Source: Triops longicaudatus (taxonomy: Eukaryota; Arthropoda; Branchiopoda; Notostraca; Triopsidae). Taken from it: a DNA stretch of 64,000 nucleotides. The DNA is taken from contig JAGQDJ010000072.1 of NCBI GenBank assembly GCA_022885665.1, forward strand, positions 62,001 through 126,000, in the 5' to 3' direction. Both the position numbers and the translations under genes were made by a program. Below the pieces are notes generated by a model. That model worked only from the letters and a program-made list of their open reading frames with translations, was not told where the DNA came from and ran no database searches. Positions 12,397 through 24,930 of the stretch are shown one piece after another. How positions within the stretch are numbered: the first letter of the stretch is position 1; each line of letters opens with the position of its first letter.

Positions 12397-13828
12397 ATTT
12401 AGCGTTGTTAGCCAGGTAATTATTTGTGTACTTGTAATGCACAACGTGAGCAACGTGGGTATGTTTCATGCACACTTGCTTACACACACAAAAGGCCCAG
12501 CCTCCTTGACGTAATCGAAAATGATAGTTCAATGAGCCACTAGAGGCGCTTATTTTTGGAAGCGATGGTATTTTTTTCCGCGATTCCTCGAAGAAATTAG
12601 TAAGTAACTAAGAAAATTGCAGAAATGGTAATTTTATTTCATAACTACTGCTTTTTTATTGTCTTATCATTTTGGAGTTTGGATACATTAGAAGTTCATT
12701 ACAATGAATAATTGTATACTACGATTTGAAGTTTCTGTAGCATTGTTACGTGGAAATGGTAATTAGTCACGCTTCCTTTTCACTCCTAGAAGCTCAGGAT
12801 ACTATTCCTTCTATTTTTGGTTTTCAGTTCTTCCAACAGTTCAACGTTTGCGTTAAACTCTTAGGTAGTTTATTAACGATAAAGTATTTAGTTCCCTTTT
12901 TCACGTAACCATCAACACGATATTCTGCTCTTATTTCGTAACCCGTTTTGAATGCGAAAGAATGCGAAAAAAGCGCGACAACTTTTTTTTTAGCCGATGA
13001 GCATTATTTTTGTAGAGCGCAGTTCAAAGATACTCTTCGAACTACTTAATTCACACTCAAGCAACTTGCGCACATGTTTTTCGGTCGTAATACAGACTTC
13101 GGTGTGCAGTCTAAATAAAGGCAAGCTTCGCATTCAATGAACTTTTTGAAGAAGAAAAGGTTGTATCAAATCTAAACGCGAAGGAGTCAAAATGTACGGG
13201 ACAATTTTGCGAAAAACATGAGGGATATTAATTCTTTAAACTGACACTAATGCCCGTGAGTGACAGGTTTACGACTCCGTTGAGTGAACACTTAGGTTAT
13301 GTCGCCTTGTGTTTCTGTGAAGATTTAAGGCTAAACACTAAGCTACTCCTATGATAATGTTTCACTATTGGACTGCTAATCTCTTAATATATAACATACC
13401 TTCAAATGCAATATCTTGTTATTGCCGATTTAATTCATATGAGCAAAAAATAATTTTTCAAGCAAGATTTCTATTGCATGCTTCCTATCTCAATATTCTT
13501 GCAATATTCCTATCCCAAGTTTCCGGTACGCCTTCGTGTTTTATAAAACCTCAACACTACGCATGCGTTTAGGTAAGAATAATCTTGTAACATAAGAGCG
13601 GAAACCACGTTTACGCTCTTTATCATGGCCACAACAGTGGGCCCAAATATACACATGACTCGTGCCCCCTTCTAGCGAAGCACAGTTTCGGATGGATCTT
13701 TTCCAAACGCACAGCGTTTCGCTCACCTCGGGCTCTATTTAGTCATGGGTACGAACTAGCAAAAAGGAACGTTGTGTCAGCCTTCCCCAGTATACAACTC
13801 GGTTAGTTCAGATTTTTCATCCAGGGCG
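12397..13828. other. Intergenic region between SDHAF3 and RASL12
   Basis: About 1.4 kb of AT-rich DNA between two divergent starts. I find no supported coding exon, RNA gene or repeat. A run TTTAG followed by GTAAGA near 13568-13577 could be the donor of an untranslated first exon of the GTPase gene, and an acceptor-like pyrimidine run with CAG ends at 13824, just before its ATG; both are only suggestive. Confidence 0.4.
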
Positions 13829-15652
13829 ATGAACGCTACTACTTCGAAACGTCAAGCTCCTACCATGTTTATTCGCAACAATAGCGCATCCCACCACCAA
13901 CCCCAAAGTGAAGTGAATATCGCCTTAGTTGGCGCCCTTGGCAGCGGGAAATCAGGTAGAATATCACTGGCATCGGTGTATTGTCCTTTGTTAGAAGATA
14001 TTTTGGGCTTGGTCCTAAGAAATGTGCCCTTGACTTCGCGTTGGCAGATTTTCCGTAGCTGACGGTTCAACAGAGTCATCCAGGAGATGCGGCTCATTAG
14101 TTTGCCGAATGAAGGGTTTTCGTTTGTTTACAGCCTGTCAGTCAAGAATTATCCCACAAGCCATCACCGCTTGTTTGCCGCGTGATGTTCGCGGCTTTTT
14201 AAAAGCCGAGTTGCTGAAAATGCTCTTGTTTATGAGATTCTTATATATGTTTCTCTTTTCTTTCGTCTACTAGCTTTAACCGTAAAGTATATCACGAGGC
14301 GTTTTATCAATGAATACGACCCGGATCTCGGTAAGAAAAACTGTAAAGAAAGAAAAGAAAAGCCTCACTTTTTGTTGACTTTTCATGTTTATTTCTGTAC
14401 AGAGGACACTTATACCAAGCAGGAAATCGTGGATAGTCAGAATGTTGTGGTGCGAATCATGGATACGTGTGACAAGGTATCAAAGTAGGAGAATAAGCTC
14501 TCCCGAAATTTTTTTCTTTCTTCTCATTTTTTTAGTTTAATATATGCAAATTAAATTTTTAACCCTAAAAAATATTTGTAACAGTTGACTTCTACAAAGC
14601 TTGCCGTGCACATGGAATATTTTTGTCGATTCAGGAAACATACTAACCTACCATTAAATATTTCGCTCATCTTAGGAAGGCAAGGACCCAGAACGCTATT
14701 TGAAATGGGCTGATGGATTTTTAGTTGTGTTTAGCGTCACGGATCGCAGCAGCTTCCAAACAGCCCAACGTTACTTGGAAGGCATTAGCCAACACTTGCG
14801 GTTAACTACGACTTACGACGCTCCACTTATTTTAGTTGGCAATAAAGCAGACCTGGAGAGATACAGGTATTTATATTTCTCACCACTTGAGCTCGTAACT
14901 TATTTCCTTCTAACACCGCGACCGAGATTTAGTCAAGCATCGGGTGCTGGAATTCCAATTCCCGAAAGATATATGAGGCATCAAAAACTCGTTGCTTCAT
15001 GTGTGTGTGTAACCATGTACCATGGGCGTTTATTTATACTCCCTTGTGTATAGGCAAGTCAGCACGGAAGAAGGGAAGGCATTGGCTAATCTATACGAAG
15101 CCACGTTTTTCGAAGCCAGCGCAGCGGAGGAATACGCGCTTGTCGAACGCGTCTTTCGGGAGGCAATTCGGGAAATCCTTCGCGAGCAAGAACGGTTCAT
15201 GCCGCTGCGACAGGCCCTCGTTTATCTAACATCCTCAACACCTTCCTCGATCATTGGAGAAGAAAGAGATAGGGAAAGCAAAACAGCAGGAAACTTCTTA
15301 ACGAATGCCAGTAGTTCAGGTGTGAATTTTTCGAAATTAAGCATTCCTAATTTACTCATTTTATTCTTCGTTCTTAATCTTTCGCTCATTTTTGGCATAT
15401 CTTCTTATTTTGAGAAAGTTAATGTGTATTGCTTGTTTTATGTCAAAATTATGTATTAATTTTAATGTATTGCTTCTACCTTTTATAGCCACTGAACGCA
15501 CAAGACGATTACGGTCTCCTACAAAAGCCACAACTACGATCGTGAACACACCTTCAGGTGTTTTCCCATCAAGAAAAGATCCACAAACCCGAGAACAGAA
15601 CTCAAGATTTTCTTTCCTGAAAGGGAAAAGTCTAAAAGGAATCTTTCAATAA
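13829..15652 (+). CDS. RASL12: RASL12-like atypical Ras GTPase
   Basis: Small GTPase of the RERG/RASL11/RASL12 group. Six exons (13829-13955, 14274-14330, 14403-14476, 14676-14866, 15054-15319, 15489-15652) encode 292 residues. Nucleotide-binding motifs are visible: GALGSGKS (P loop), FINEYDPDLEDTY with the switch I threonine, VGNKAD and EASAAE. The switch II motif is DTCDKEG instead of DTAGQ, as in RASL12 (DTAD), so the catalytic glutamine is missing. Best agreement with human RASL12 is in KSALTVKYITRRF, ERYLKWADGFLVVFSV and the C-terminal FSFLKGKSLKGIF. There is no CAAX box, so lipid anchoring is not expected. An ATG at 13772 is an alternative start; the one at 13829 gives the more family-like N-terminus. 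An AATAAA lies at 15744-15749. Confidence 0.88.
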
Positions 15653-15743
15653 TAATTATTTAAATATGTAGGACAGCGAGTTGAAATTATTATCTGCTTA
15701 CGTTGTGAAGGATATTGTACTTTTTTGTGTAACATTTTCACAC

Positions 15744-15749
15744 AATAAA
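15744..15749 (+). terminator. Poly(A) signal of the RASL12-like gene
   Basis: AATAAA 92 bases after the stop codon, followed by T-rich sequence. The remaining stretch to 16244 shows no gene and should hold the MRPS11 promoter. Confidence 0.6.
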
Positions 15750-16244
15750 CCTTTTGAAGCTTTCGCTAATGCTTATTAAATGCATAGCATTTGAAAAATG
15801 CGATACATACTTGGTAATTATGTTTGTCGTTTACATTGTGTGCGAACAGCAAAGAATGCCTAATTGAAAGAAAAAGCGAGCCGCCAAAACTTACAACAAA
15901 ATTCTTGGCATTACTACGGTTTCGAGCCTTTCCGCATCCTTCTACCCACGCCTACTAGGAATGATAGATGATGTTGACAGTGAAAGAAATGCCGACTGCA
16001 TTGCTCAGCAAAATTTCATTTTTCGTCTCCAGAAGCACGAGAGTACCAGGGAAACTTGCTTTTAAAGCTGGCGCGTTAGCAGGAAACGAGCTCCGCTAAC
16101 ACTTTAGGGAAAGGACGTAATCGACACAAAAAGCTTGGTAGCTCAAACGACCTAGCTAAAACTTGGCAGGCTTGCTTCTGCCTTCGTCTTCCGGTCTGGT
16201 ACATGTTTCTTAATTTTCGAGGTGTTCGAACGTGTTCCTGAAGT

Positions 16245-19200
16245 ATGGCGTTTTATAAATTAATTCGTGCGGTAAAACCTACATATCTCACTCCATTTAA
16301 CGACAGCTTTTGTGCCCGAACCTCGGCAATCAGTCAGGTCAAGTTAAACCTCCACGAATCTGTAGCATGTGGTGGTTTTGGACTCGAAACTGGTTCCCTT
16401 TTGCCAGCCCGCAATGTAGGCTTTCGACGCCATTTCTCTACGTCTTTCCCAAGAGCCAAGAGAGAAGACCGTAAAGAAATGCTTGCCTCCTTACCCAGGG
16501 CAGATGAAGGCACCGAAGGAGAGAAGCATGTAGAAATGGACGCTGTAGTTCACGGGTATGCATAGTTCTACTTCTTACTCATCTATAGTTCTTTTCTCTA
16601 AAAACATAATTTTACATGTTTTCGCTACCAAGCATACGTCTGAGCAATGTCCCTGTCTTTGAGAACAGAGCCGCGTTTAATGCGTAGATAGCTTAGACTA
16701 TACTATTTGCTAAAGAAACTAGTTTCTTCCTAACGAAAGTAATGCTCAGTTAAAAGGCTGTACTAACTGCGTACTTCCATTTTTTCATTGTTCCAAGAAG
16801 TCTTGGGTTGCCACGCCCTTAAGACTTGCGTGTACTTCGAAATGCAAAGAATAACTAGACAGTTGTCAGTTTCTGACTTACATTGTTACGTGCAAGCAAT
16901 TCAATAAGTCAAATGAGACCTTGCTCTTTAAAATTTTGGCACCGTAAGGTTTCAGTTGTGCTAATCCTGTATTACTTATCACATTTTACAGAAAAAGCGA
17001 TGTCTTCCCTGACGAAAACACTGCGAACATGATGATAAACGGCGTGCGATTTGCTGAAATACCTATTTGTCATATCAAAGCAACGCCCAACAACACTATC
17101 ATCGCCCTTACTTCAGCAAAAGGTAAGCTTGTTGGCCTAGCCCTTCTGGTTTCCGAGATTATTTTGTACTTACTGCTGTACTCGTTTAGGAGAGATGAGT
17201 TTGATCCGATCGTGTGGTATGGAAGGCTTCAAGAATACTAGGAAAGGTACCAATATTGCGGCTCAAGCTACTGCCGTCGGTTTTGGCTTGGTATGAGTGC
17301 ACTGCTAACCTGGAATCATCCATTGACAAGCATATTTTTCTGCAGAGAGCGACGGAGAGAGGCTGCGTAGACGTTCGAGTCAAAGTTCAAGGCCTTGGAC
17401 CTGGAAGAATGGTAATTGTAATTTTTTTATTGTTTCCTATCACGTATGTGTACGGCTTTTTTGTCGATGTAGTTTTACTTTCTGAGCATTAAAAAATTTC
17501 GAATTCACTCCTTTTGTGCTCAGGATTAGCGTCGTATAACTTATGAGCTCACTTTGTATGCGAAGTCAGCTTCCAATATTATTCATTCAAAATTTGAGTC
17601 CTTTTAAACTCACATGATTAGTTTTGACATGCAGGACAAAGTGTTGTCTTTGATGTATACACTACAACTCAAGCCCTGTCGGTTCTTCAAAGAATTTAGA
17701 GATAACGCAGCAAACAGGTTCCGAAATGCTAATAATTAAAAAGACCTATTTGTAAAGATATGTAGGTAACACCGGTTTTAGACATTGATACGCAGTAATT
17801 ATTGTCCTTTCTAATAACGACCTTGATTCTGTATGTTATTTGAGCTACTAGGCAGGTATTGTGATGTTGATTCCCGAAAAGAATCACACGGAATTAGCCA
17901 AAGGAAGTTCCTGTATTGGGAATAGGGATAAGTAAATTACTGTGTCGTATTATTACATTTTAATTAGTACGCAAAGAGGATTCGGTACACAACTTATTGC
18001 GAGGAAAGACATTTCAGTTTTAATTCCTTACATACGTTGATATCGCTCAAGATGATCTGTCTGGATATTCTAAAAATGGCTAGGGTTGAAATTAAATTCT
18101 ATTTCTTCAATTAAGCTACAGTAGAACTCCAATTTTATCAGTAGTTCGAGGCCTAAAGGTAGTTGACAAATTATATTTACATAGCAATTACGTAAGTAAA
18201 ATTCCAAACAATACTCGTGCGGAATGACAAAAATAAGTTTAATTATACCTTAATTATACTTTCACCATAATTATACTGCACTCGAATTTTAGAGGAAAAT
18301 TCCATATTATCCTTGAATAAATTCTTCAAAATCAATTTCAAATCAATCTTTCACGCATAAGAAAATGTCAATTTGGTTGACGTAATCGGGTGTTAACATA
18401 ACTGAATTCTTAATTAAGTTTTTATTTATGACTTATTATAAGTCTGTTCTAACTGGTACATTAATGCTACAGTGTTAGTTTATACGGTCGAATATAGTCT
18501 ATTCTTGTCAGGGTTACAGTATAATACCTTTAATTGTGTAGGCAAGCCATTGGGTAGACAATATACAATTAAAGCGACATTAATAGTAAACCATTTATAT
18601 TTTAAATAGTCCCCTTGTATTAAATTACATAACGGAACCCCAAATTCGGAAGACGATTTGGCTTACTCCATTCATATCTTTTAGTTGACCGTAAATTTAT
18701 GTCGTATAATTAGGAAACGATAATACATCGTGTTAAGATTCCGTAAATAAGGGTAAATAACTTTTCAGTGTGTATCTTTATTTGTTAATTGTCTCCTACG
18801 TTTTACACGGCGTTGTAATTTGCGTATGTTAGTTCAGCGGTCAGTAGTATTGTTTTACTCGTATGGAATCAAGCACTCCCTCGTATGGACACAGGAAGTA
18901 AAGCTGTCCGTCGTACGTATGTTCTCTCGTGTCTTCTCATAACTTCCGGGTTGAGAAGCTCCGGAATTTGTTGTCTAGTATTATAGAAAAGTTTCATTGC
19001 ACTGGCCCAGTAACGTAGGAGCAGTTTGCGTAGCTTCTTTCACTTTTTGTGTACTAAGCTTCCAAATTTTATGAACAAGTTCCTTCTGCGTGATTTTGTG
19101 AATCTTAAAAAATCAAGCTTGTCTCACGTATTTGGATGCTAGGGAGTTATGCGATAGTTACTGTTACCATAATCGTACTGAATTCAGTATATGTAAAATT

Positions 19201-19439
19201 ATATAGACGTCTTATTGGAATATGAAGGGCTTTTTTCTTCAGTTATTGTAACAACTTTAGTTCGCGTTGCAAACTAATCAATTTGACTGATCAACGTATT
19301 AATTTTGTTTTATTTTTTGTTATTTTAGTCGGCCATCAAAGGATTAACAATGGGCGGTCTCAACGTAGTTTCCATTACTGATACTACACCCGTCTCGTGG
19401 CAAGTGTGTCCTCGGCCCAAGAAGCAGCGGAAGCTGTAA
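16245..19439 (+). CDS. mRpS11: Mitochondrial ribosomal protein S11 (uS11m)
   Basis: Component of the small subunit of the mitochondrial ribosome. Five exons (16245-16555, 16992-17122, 17190-17290, 17346-17411, 19329-19439) encode 239 residues. The N-terminal ~90 residues are rich in Arg/Ser with few acids ([15 protein letters not shown]), as in a mitochondrial presequence. The uS11 fold is seen in [51 protein letters not shown] and the C-terminal [20 protein letters not shown] and [10 protein letters not shown], nearly as in human MRPS11 (CRPRKARKL). All splice phases agree. Intron 4 is 1.9 kb, far longer than its neighbours. An AATAAA at 19869-19874 is a candidate poly(A) signal. Confidence 0.93.
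17412..19328 (+). other. Long AT-rich intron 4 of MRPS11
   Basis: This 1.9 kb intron has no open frame of note. It contains a transposon-like end at about 18117-18150 (listed separately) and otherwise AT-rich unique sequence. The acceptor TTATTTTAG at 19320-19328 restores the MRPS11 frame exactly. Confidence 0.7.
18117..18465. mobile_element. Fragment of a pogo/Tigger-like MITE
   Basis: The left end ctacagtagaactccaattt is the same terminal sequence as in the element of PPIG intron 9, followed by a second shared motif (gttgacaaattata). A weak inverse counterpart (gtctgttctaactggta) sits near 18448-18465, so the right boundary is a guess. No coding sequence remains. Confidence 0.35.
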
Positions 19440-19868
19440 ACTCATACACCTTACCAACTCCTTACCTCCGTGAAGGATCCTCCGTAAGTGGACCCATAAC
19501 CAAAATCCACTGCATATTTTTGCAAAAACGTAGTGTGCATGGTTATGTTCAGGGGAGCAGCTTGTGCTAGTCCTACCCCTTTTTTGTTTCGAAACGTTAA
19601 TGCGATCTTTGTGCATTTTTTATGCGCAAGGTCATCACGTTGTAATGAGTGTATTCCAAGAATACAACCAATTTAGGTGCCATTGTTCTAGATGGCGTCA
19701 TGCAAAACGCAACGACTTATTCTTTTCAACTTATTCTAACCAACTTGCTTTCATTGGTGGTTAAATTTTCAACCATGTCTGCAAATTCAATTTCAATTGT
19801 TTTAAGTTTTGGTTTCCGCTATTTTGTGACTGTCAGTTTGGACAGAGCTCTACAAGTATATATGTTAA

Positions 19869-19874
19869 AATAAA
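19869..19874 (+). terminator. Candidate poly(A) signal of MRPS11
   Basis: First AATAAA after the MRPS11 stop codon that I see, 430 bases downstream. Confidence 0.4.
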
Positions 19875-20031
19875 TATTTTATCTCGGTAATGCTTTTGCG
19901 TTAGTAAATTTAAGTACGAATTGGGAGACAAAGAGTCTTATTCGAAAGTGGCGCTTTTTGTGCAAAGCGGAAGAGAGGCTCAGAACCCCATAGACGTCTC
20001 ATTCTCTTGGTTTCAGGCTTATGGCTCAGTT

Positions 20032-20335
20032 CAAAATGGCGTCAGTGAGGCGAAGTTGAGAAAGACGGTCGCATTTTCTCCGACTTTAATTATCTAAGCA
20101 AGGACCGCCCCCAGGTCTTTGTAACACGTGTCGAAGTGAAGTTGTTTTTTGAGACATAATTGCTGCTAAATAAGAGATTTTGCTAGCAAAATTTGTAGGA
20201 AAAGTGGGGAAATTCTTTGTATGACGGACTTGGTAACCAGGGTCAGCAGTCTTACGACCATACACAGCGTTGAGCGTACTCAAAATGGCGGACGCTCAAG
20301 CATCTCAGGCGTGGTTCACTCAGTCGTCCGTTTGA
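20032..20335 (+). promoter_or_regulatory. CHD1 5' region with two CAAAATGGCG motifs and an upstream ORF
   Basis: CAAAATGGCG occurs at 20032-20041 and again at 20281-20290. This resembles the YY1/Pleiohomeotic motif, which in animals often overlaps transcription starts and start codons. The second copy opens a 16-codon reading frame (20285-20335, MADAQASQAWFTQSSV) that ends 127 bases before the CHD1 ATG, so it could act as an upstream ORF. No other gene is visible between 19440 and 20462. Confidence 0.35.
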
Positions 20336-20462
20336 AATCCATTGCTGAGGCCCAAGATCGAGTGCGGGAACTTTTAAATTCCAAATTTTGTTAATGTGGA
20401 AGAACACTACAAAGTTGTGATAAGTGATTTTGTGAATTTATTGCAACTAAGAGTACTAAAAT

Positions 20463-23400
20463 ATGGCTCAGGTAAGTGGAACTTTCAATCTTTGTTGGTG
20501 CTTTCACTTGTGGATTTTCCAAGTTTTGCGAATAAAATACTTACATTATCGAAGCATTTCTTTTGAGTGAAGTTAGAGTAGTATCGAGTTTCTTAAAGTA
20601 GGAAATATTTCCTTTTTTAAACCGCGTTCTTAATATTTGAGCCCAAATTCTTAAGCTATCTTATTCAGTGTAAACTGTAAAATCGTAGAAATTAGTTAAC
20701 AAATCAGTGAAATAGTGTTTGGTTTGTTTTTCGGCCCAAAATGTTAGTTCTCATTCTTCCCATTGTTGGGATTGCGTAACATTTGGGACCTCATTTTGAA
20801 GGCTTCTAACGGTTTGGTGGCCTCGTGTTGTTTACGTGTTTTCTGTTAACTTTTAAAAATTAGGTTAAATGTGGGCCATGGAGCTCTTGAGCTTTTTGGA
20901 GAGATTATTCTTGAAAATTAAGACTTACCTAGGTTTCAAGTCATTTTGAAAGTGACACCTTTTACAAATTTGACTTCTTCTTTGACTCTATACACGTGCT
21001 TTGTGTTTACGTCGATCAGCTGAGCGCAACTTGCCGGAATAAAAGTGACATTTTACTTTTTGGCAACGGAATTTCGACGCACTCATAGTTTCATCCCACT
21101 GTCCGAAATTAAATTGTTGAAGTGCATAAATACACGATTTTATGAGTTGGGTTTTATTGTGTTTAAATTATTCTCAGGATTCTGATGAAGATTCTCATGG
21201 AGACAACGGGTCCGAATCTGGAAACGAGTCATCGTCATCCAGTTCAAGCAGGTAACCCAGGTTTTTGCACTAGTGTACCCTTTTAATTTAAAATTTTAAT
21301 TTTTGAATAAAAATATTAAACAAAATAAATGAATAATTTCTTTGCAAAAAGTGATTCCAGCTCAAGTTCTGGGAGTTCCTCGAGGGTTAAAGTTGACTCC
21401 GATCATGATTCTGGGGATGAAAAGCAATCTGAAGAAGAAAGTCCTCAACGGAGTTCAGGTCATAAGAAAAGCAATACTGCTGATATGAAGAAGGTATTGT
21501 CCACAGTTTGTTAATACGTGGTGTGAGTTTTTTTTGCAATCTTGTTTCTTATGTTTCCAGTGCTGGGATGAAGATCCAGATATCTATGGCATTCGACGGT
21601 CTAACCGTGCCAAAGAGACCAAAGCTCCAGTCAAACAGTTCAGTTTTAGCTCCAACGAAGACTTTCCGAACGTTATCGATATTTTTGTGTTCTAACATAG
21701 GGCCGATCCTAATTTATCCGATGAAAGCTACGATAGTGCCACAGACAAAGAAGACATTCCGAAAAGACGAGCTCCGCCCAAAAAAGTCAACAGACCGCCA
21801 GTCAAACGCGCGAAACCTAGTAGATCCAAATACAGTCATTATTCGGACGAATCCAGTGACGATGACGACAGTCATGCAAAAAGGTATAGCAGAACTGCTT
21901 TAAGAGAAACTATTGAAAGGAGAAGCTTTGTAAGAAATAATAGGAGAAGATTTAGCTCCTGGAGCCAGATTTATAATGGGTTTGGGGTTTGAGCAGGACA
22001 GCCAATAGGCGTTCAGCTGCAGCTGTGAGTTATAAAGAAGATAGTGCCGAAGAAACGGGCTCGGAAGATTTGGTCGACGTCGACGTCAGTCAGCCTGCTG
22101 TCGTCGAAGAAGAAGATAATGCAGAGACCATCGAGAAACTCATGGATTTCAGAATGGGAAGAAAAGGAGGTATACTATTCTCTTAACTAAAGTTTTGGAC
22201 TTGAAACTTTAGTAGTCCAAGGAGCATGATGCTACTGCTGTCCAACCTTTACAAAGTCGCCCAGCACTAATATTTACATTTCTCGAGGAAGAGTGGTGGA
22301 TGTAAGTCTTACATAAAAATCAGTTGCGAAATCCAAGCTGTACCAGATGCTGTCATCGTCAGCAACAGAAAAAAGGAAAGACTAACGTACAAGCAGGCGG
22401 ACATAAAGTTTGTCCGTAGTAGTCGATTAAATTTCAAGCCTTAAAGGAAAACTTTTCCGTCAGATTTTTCAGTAAACGGTTGGATAGTAAATTTTTAGTA
22501 AAAAGTTGGATAGCACGCTCCTGCTTTACACTATTCGATTATCGATTCGTCTTTGTAACATTCTCGCGTGTTTGTGTTTGGAACACTCAAGCCACTGGTT
22601 CGTGTACTACGGTTTACGCTGTGGAGGAACATGGGGACCCTAATGAAGGATTTGATCCAGAAGACGATCCTGAAAATGCCGAACCTCAGTTTCTTGTTAA
22701 ATGGAAAGGGTGGTCTCATATCCATAACACGTGGGAGAATGAGAATAATCTGAGGGAAATGAAGGTAATCCAAACCTTGTCTAATTTTCCTTTGAAAAAG
22801 CGAAAGGCAATTTTTCGAGTTCGGCAATGCATGTTCTCTTGTAAAACCTACACAGTTAGCTATTCGATGCCGTATGGGTATAAAAATTAATGTTCTCTCA
22901 GGTTAAAGGTATGAAGAAACTAGAAAACTTCTTGAAAAAAGAAGACGATATCCGGATATGGAAAGCCCGGGCTTCCCCTGAAGACGTCGAGTTCTACGAA
23001 TGTCAGCTAGAATTACAACAAGAACTGATGGCGAGCTATTTGCGAGTCGAACGCGTCATATCTATGAATCCCAAGCCGGACAGTCCCTATCCGGATTACT
23101 TAGTCAAATGGGAAAGTTTACCGTATTCCGAGGCCACGTGGGAAGATGGGGCACTAATCGTGAAGAAGTATGCTGAAAAAATCAGCGAGTTTGAAGAAAG
23201 AGAGGCGTCGAAACGAACGCCGTCTAAGTTATGTAAAGCATTGAAGTATAGACCGAAGTTCGTTCCTATGAAAGCGCAACCCGATTTCATCGGCAGCGAC
23301 ACAGTAAAGCTTATTATTTTGAAATAATTTTCTCTGGAATATTGCAATATTAAATTTTTTCCTAGTTGCGATTAAGGGATTACCAACTGGACGGGTTGAA

Positions 23401-24875
23401 TTGGTTGGTCCATTCTTGGTGTAAAGAAAATTCCGTTATCTTGGCTGATGAAATGGGTTTGGGAAAAACCATCCAAGTAAACTCATCTTTTCAAGACTTT
23501 CATCTTTCAATTCTTAATGTACTGTTCTTATTGCTTCGTTTCCAGACAATCAGTTTCCTGTATTACTTATTTAATGCACAACAATTGTACGGACCATTCT
23601 TGGTCGTTGTTCCGCTCTCAACATTAAACGCGTGGCAAAAGGAGTTTTCCATTTGGGGTCGGGATTTGAACGTTGTCACCTACGTTGGCGACGGAGACTC
23701 GAGAGAACTAGTAAGCTTTGGACAATCGATTTGACGTGGGAGACGTGTATTCAACGTACAGGCTACTTGCAGGTTCGCCAATATGAATGGTGTCATCCGG
23801 GTAACAAACGACTCAAGCTCAATGTGGTCCTTACAACCTACGAAATCCTGTTGAAGGACAAAACGTTCTTGGGCACAGTCAGCTGGGCTTGTCTGATGGT
23901 AGATGAAGCCCATCGTTTGAAGAACGATGATTCGTTGCTTTATAAAACGCTCAAAGAATTCGATACCAACCACAGACTACTAATTACAGGCACGCCGTTG
24001 CAAAACAGTTTGAAAGAATTATGGAGTCTGTTGCACTTCATCATGCCTTCTAAGTAATAGTGTCGTACTGTCGTCTGAAGGCGTGTATATTAATTTTATT
24101 TCAACGCAAAGGTTCGACAATTGGGAAGAATTTGAATCCGAACATGATAACGCAGCCAATAAAGGTTACGCCAAATTACACAAACAATTGGAGCCTTTTA
24201 TCTTAAGACGTGTCAAGAAGGATGTAGAGAAATCCTTACCGTCGAAGGTATTTTTACTTTTTTATTTTTATTTTCCATTTCTCACCTAGTGAGAAATGTG
24301 AGGTTTAATGACTTTCTTAAGTTGTATAATTGTTTGATTATCGAAATTATTGTGTAGGTGGAACAAATTTTGCGCGTGGAAATGACCACTCTTCAGAGAC
24401 AATACTACAAATGGATTTTGACCAAAAATTACTCCGCGCTGCGCAAAGGGGCCAAAGGGTCCGTTTCCTCTTTTGTTAACATCGTGATGGAGTTGAAGAA
24501 GTGTTGTAATCATGCTTACCTCACAAAACCATCGGAGAATGAGCACCGTTTGGCCTCTGATGAAAAATTACAAGTGAGTTTTCCTTTAATAATACCCTGA
24601 AAGATGTCTATGGGTAATGAGAGTTACTTATTTATCTTTTCTTATCTTAGCAATTGATTCGTGGGTCCGGCAAATTACTTCTGTTAGACAAGCTATTAAT
24701 CCGATTACGTGAAACGGGGCACCGTGTACTTATATTCTCGCAAATGGTCCGAATGTTAGATTTATTAGCGGAGTACTTGCAGTTGAGGCGGTTCCCGTTT
24801 CAACGTTTGGATGGAGGAATTAAGGGTGAACTCAGGAAGAAAGCCTTGGAACATTTCAACGCCGAAGGCTCTGTG

Positions 24876-24930
<55 letters not shown>

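Noticed and set aside
12397..13828. Possible coding exon in the SDHAF3-RASL12 spacer
   Set aside because: Open frames are short and unlike proteins; only a possible untranslated exon donor was seen.
21508..21903. 131-codon frame reading through the CHD1 region
   Set aside because: It is the wrong frame for both neighbouring CHD1 exons, whose own frames match the family.
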